Positions 63,781-64,000 of a stretch of 64,000 nucleotides of DNA are shown one piece after another. A program made the position numbers and the translations under genes. The stretch comes from Ailurus styani. Taxonomy: Eukaryota > Chordata > Mammalia > Carnivora > Ailuridae. The notes under the pieces were generated by a model. That model saw nothing but the letters and a program-made list of their open reading frames with translations, made no database searches and had not been told where the DNA came from. The number at the start of each line of letters is the position of its first letter. Position 1 is the first letter of the stretch. The stretch lies in the NCBI GenBank assembly GCA_002007465.1, contig LNAC01000101.1, positions 3,898,432 through 3,962,431 of the forward strand, in the 5' to 3' direction.

Positions 63781-64000
63781 TAATTATTTGTGGGATTGAA
63801 TGAATGAACACCTGAACAAACTTGGAGGCTGAAACTCTGGCAGGAGTTGTCCCCAATTCAGGTGTGCCTTCATGTCACAAATGATTCACCCGGTTCAGTC
63901 CTAGTGTGGTTCAGTGCACAAGTGTCCTCATCCTGCCAGCATATTTTCTGAGAGTTCCGTTAAAGGATGTGTTTTCTTCCAACTCAGTGAAGCTCTTTTC

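Larger units (their letters stand above)
53229..64000 (+). other. TOM1L2 intron 1 (10.8 kb seen, no exon 2 in window)
   Basis: From the GTAAGG donor to the right edge I find no exon resembling the next part of the VHS domain. It holds MIR, MER5A, L1 and SINEC relics listed below and long unique stretches (53960-54880, 55110-55500, 55640-56860, 59070-60300). Confidence 0.8.

Noticed and set aside
1..64000. CRISPR arrays, operons, phage, plasmid or integron features.
   Set aside because: Direct repeats seen are SINE target duplications, microsatellites and SINE copies. The window is vertebrate nuclear DNA.

Overview
The window is mammalian nuclear DNA from a carnivore, most probably a mustelid (ferret, mink, stoat or badger type). 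The evidence is about thirty tRNA-derived SINEC (CAN-SINE) copies. Most of the younger ones carry an 'acaagtaggcagagaggcag' body and a TAAATAAATAAAATCTTT tail, which I associate with mustelids. The genes are ordinary vertebrate genes with large introns. No prokaryotic or viral gene block, CRISPR array or operon is present.

Gene layout matches the conserved block known from human 17p11.2. (1) 1-94, minus strand: start of GID4 exon 1, running off the left edge and followed by a 246-base assembly gap. (2) 918-18777, plus strand: complete ATPAF2, eight coding exons, 289 codons, with an intact frame across every junction. It diverges from GID4 at a GC-rich bidirectional promoter (about 400-920). 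(3) 20444-48638, minus strand: complete coding part of DRC3 (LRRC48), twelve coding exons, 523 codons, convergent with ATPAF2. (4) 53177-53228, plus strand: first coding exon of TOM1L2, sharing a second CpG-rich divergent promoter (about 52,400-53,250) with DRC3. The rest of the window (53229-64000) is TOM1L2 intron 1.

The most unusual signal is in the DRC3 splice sites. Two of its eleven coding-region introns (34714-35904 and 25881-27577) begin with ATATCCTT and end in AC, and each has a TTAAC branch motif exactly 10 bases before the AC. These are the hallmarks of U12-type AT-AC introns removed by the minor spliceosome. Using these sites, and only these, the exons join in frame and give a 523-residue protein. 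A third intron (36830-40111) has a GC donor. The gene therefore mixes three intron classes.

The remaining sequence is interspersed repeats: SINEC elements in both orientations, often with clear target-site duplications; old L1 3' ends; MIR and L2-like relics; two MER5A-like and one Tigger-like DNA transposon; one solo-LTR-like block; and a few microsatellites. Functionally the genes are independent: GID4 is a substrate receptor of the CTLH ubiquitin ligase, ATPAF2 is a mitochondrial F1-ATPase assembly chaperone, DRC3 is a nexin-dynein regulatory complex subunit of motile cilia, and TOM1L2 is an endosomal sorting adaptor. Exon coordinates come from reading splice sites and frame directly; gene names and protein comparisons rest on memory of the families, not on a search.
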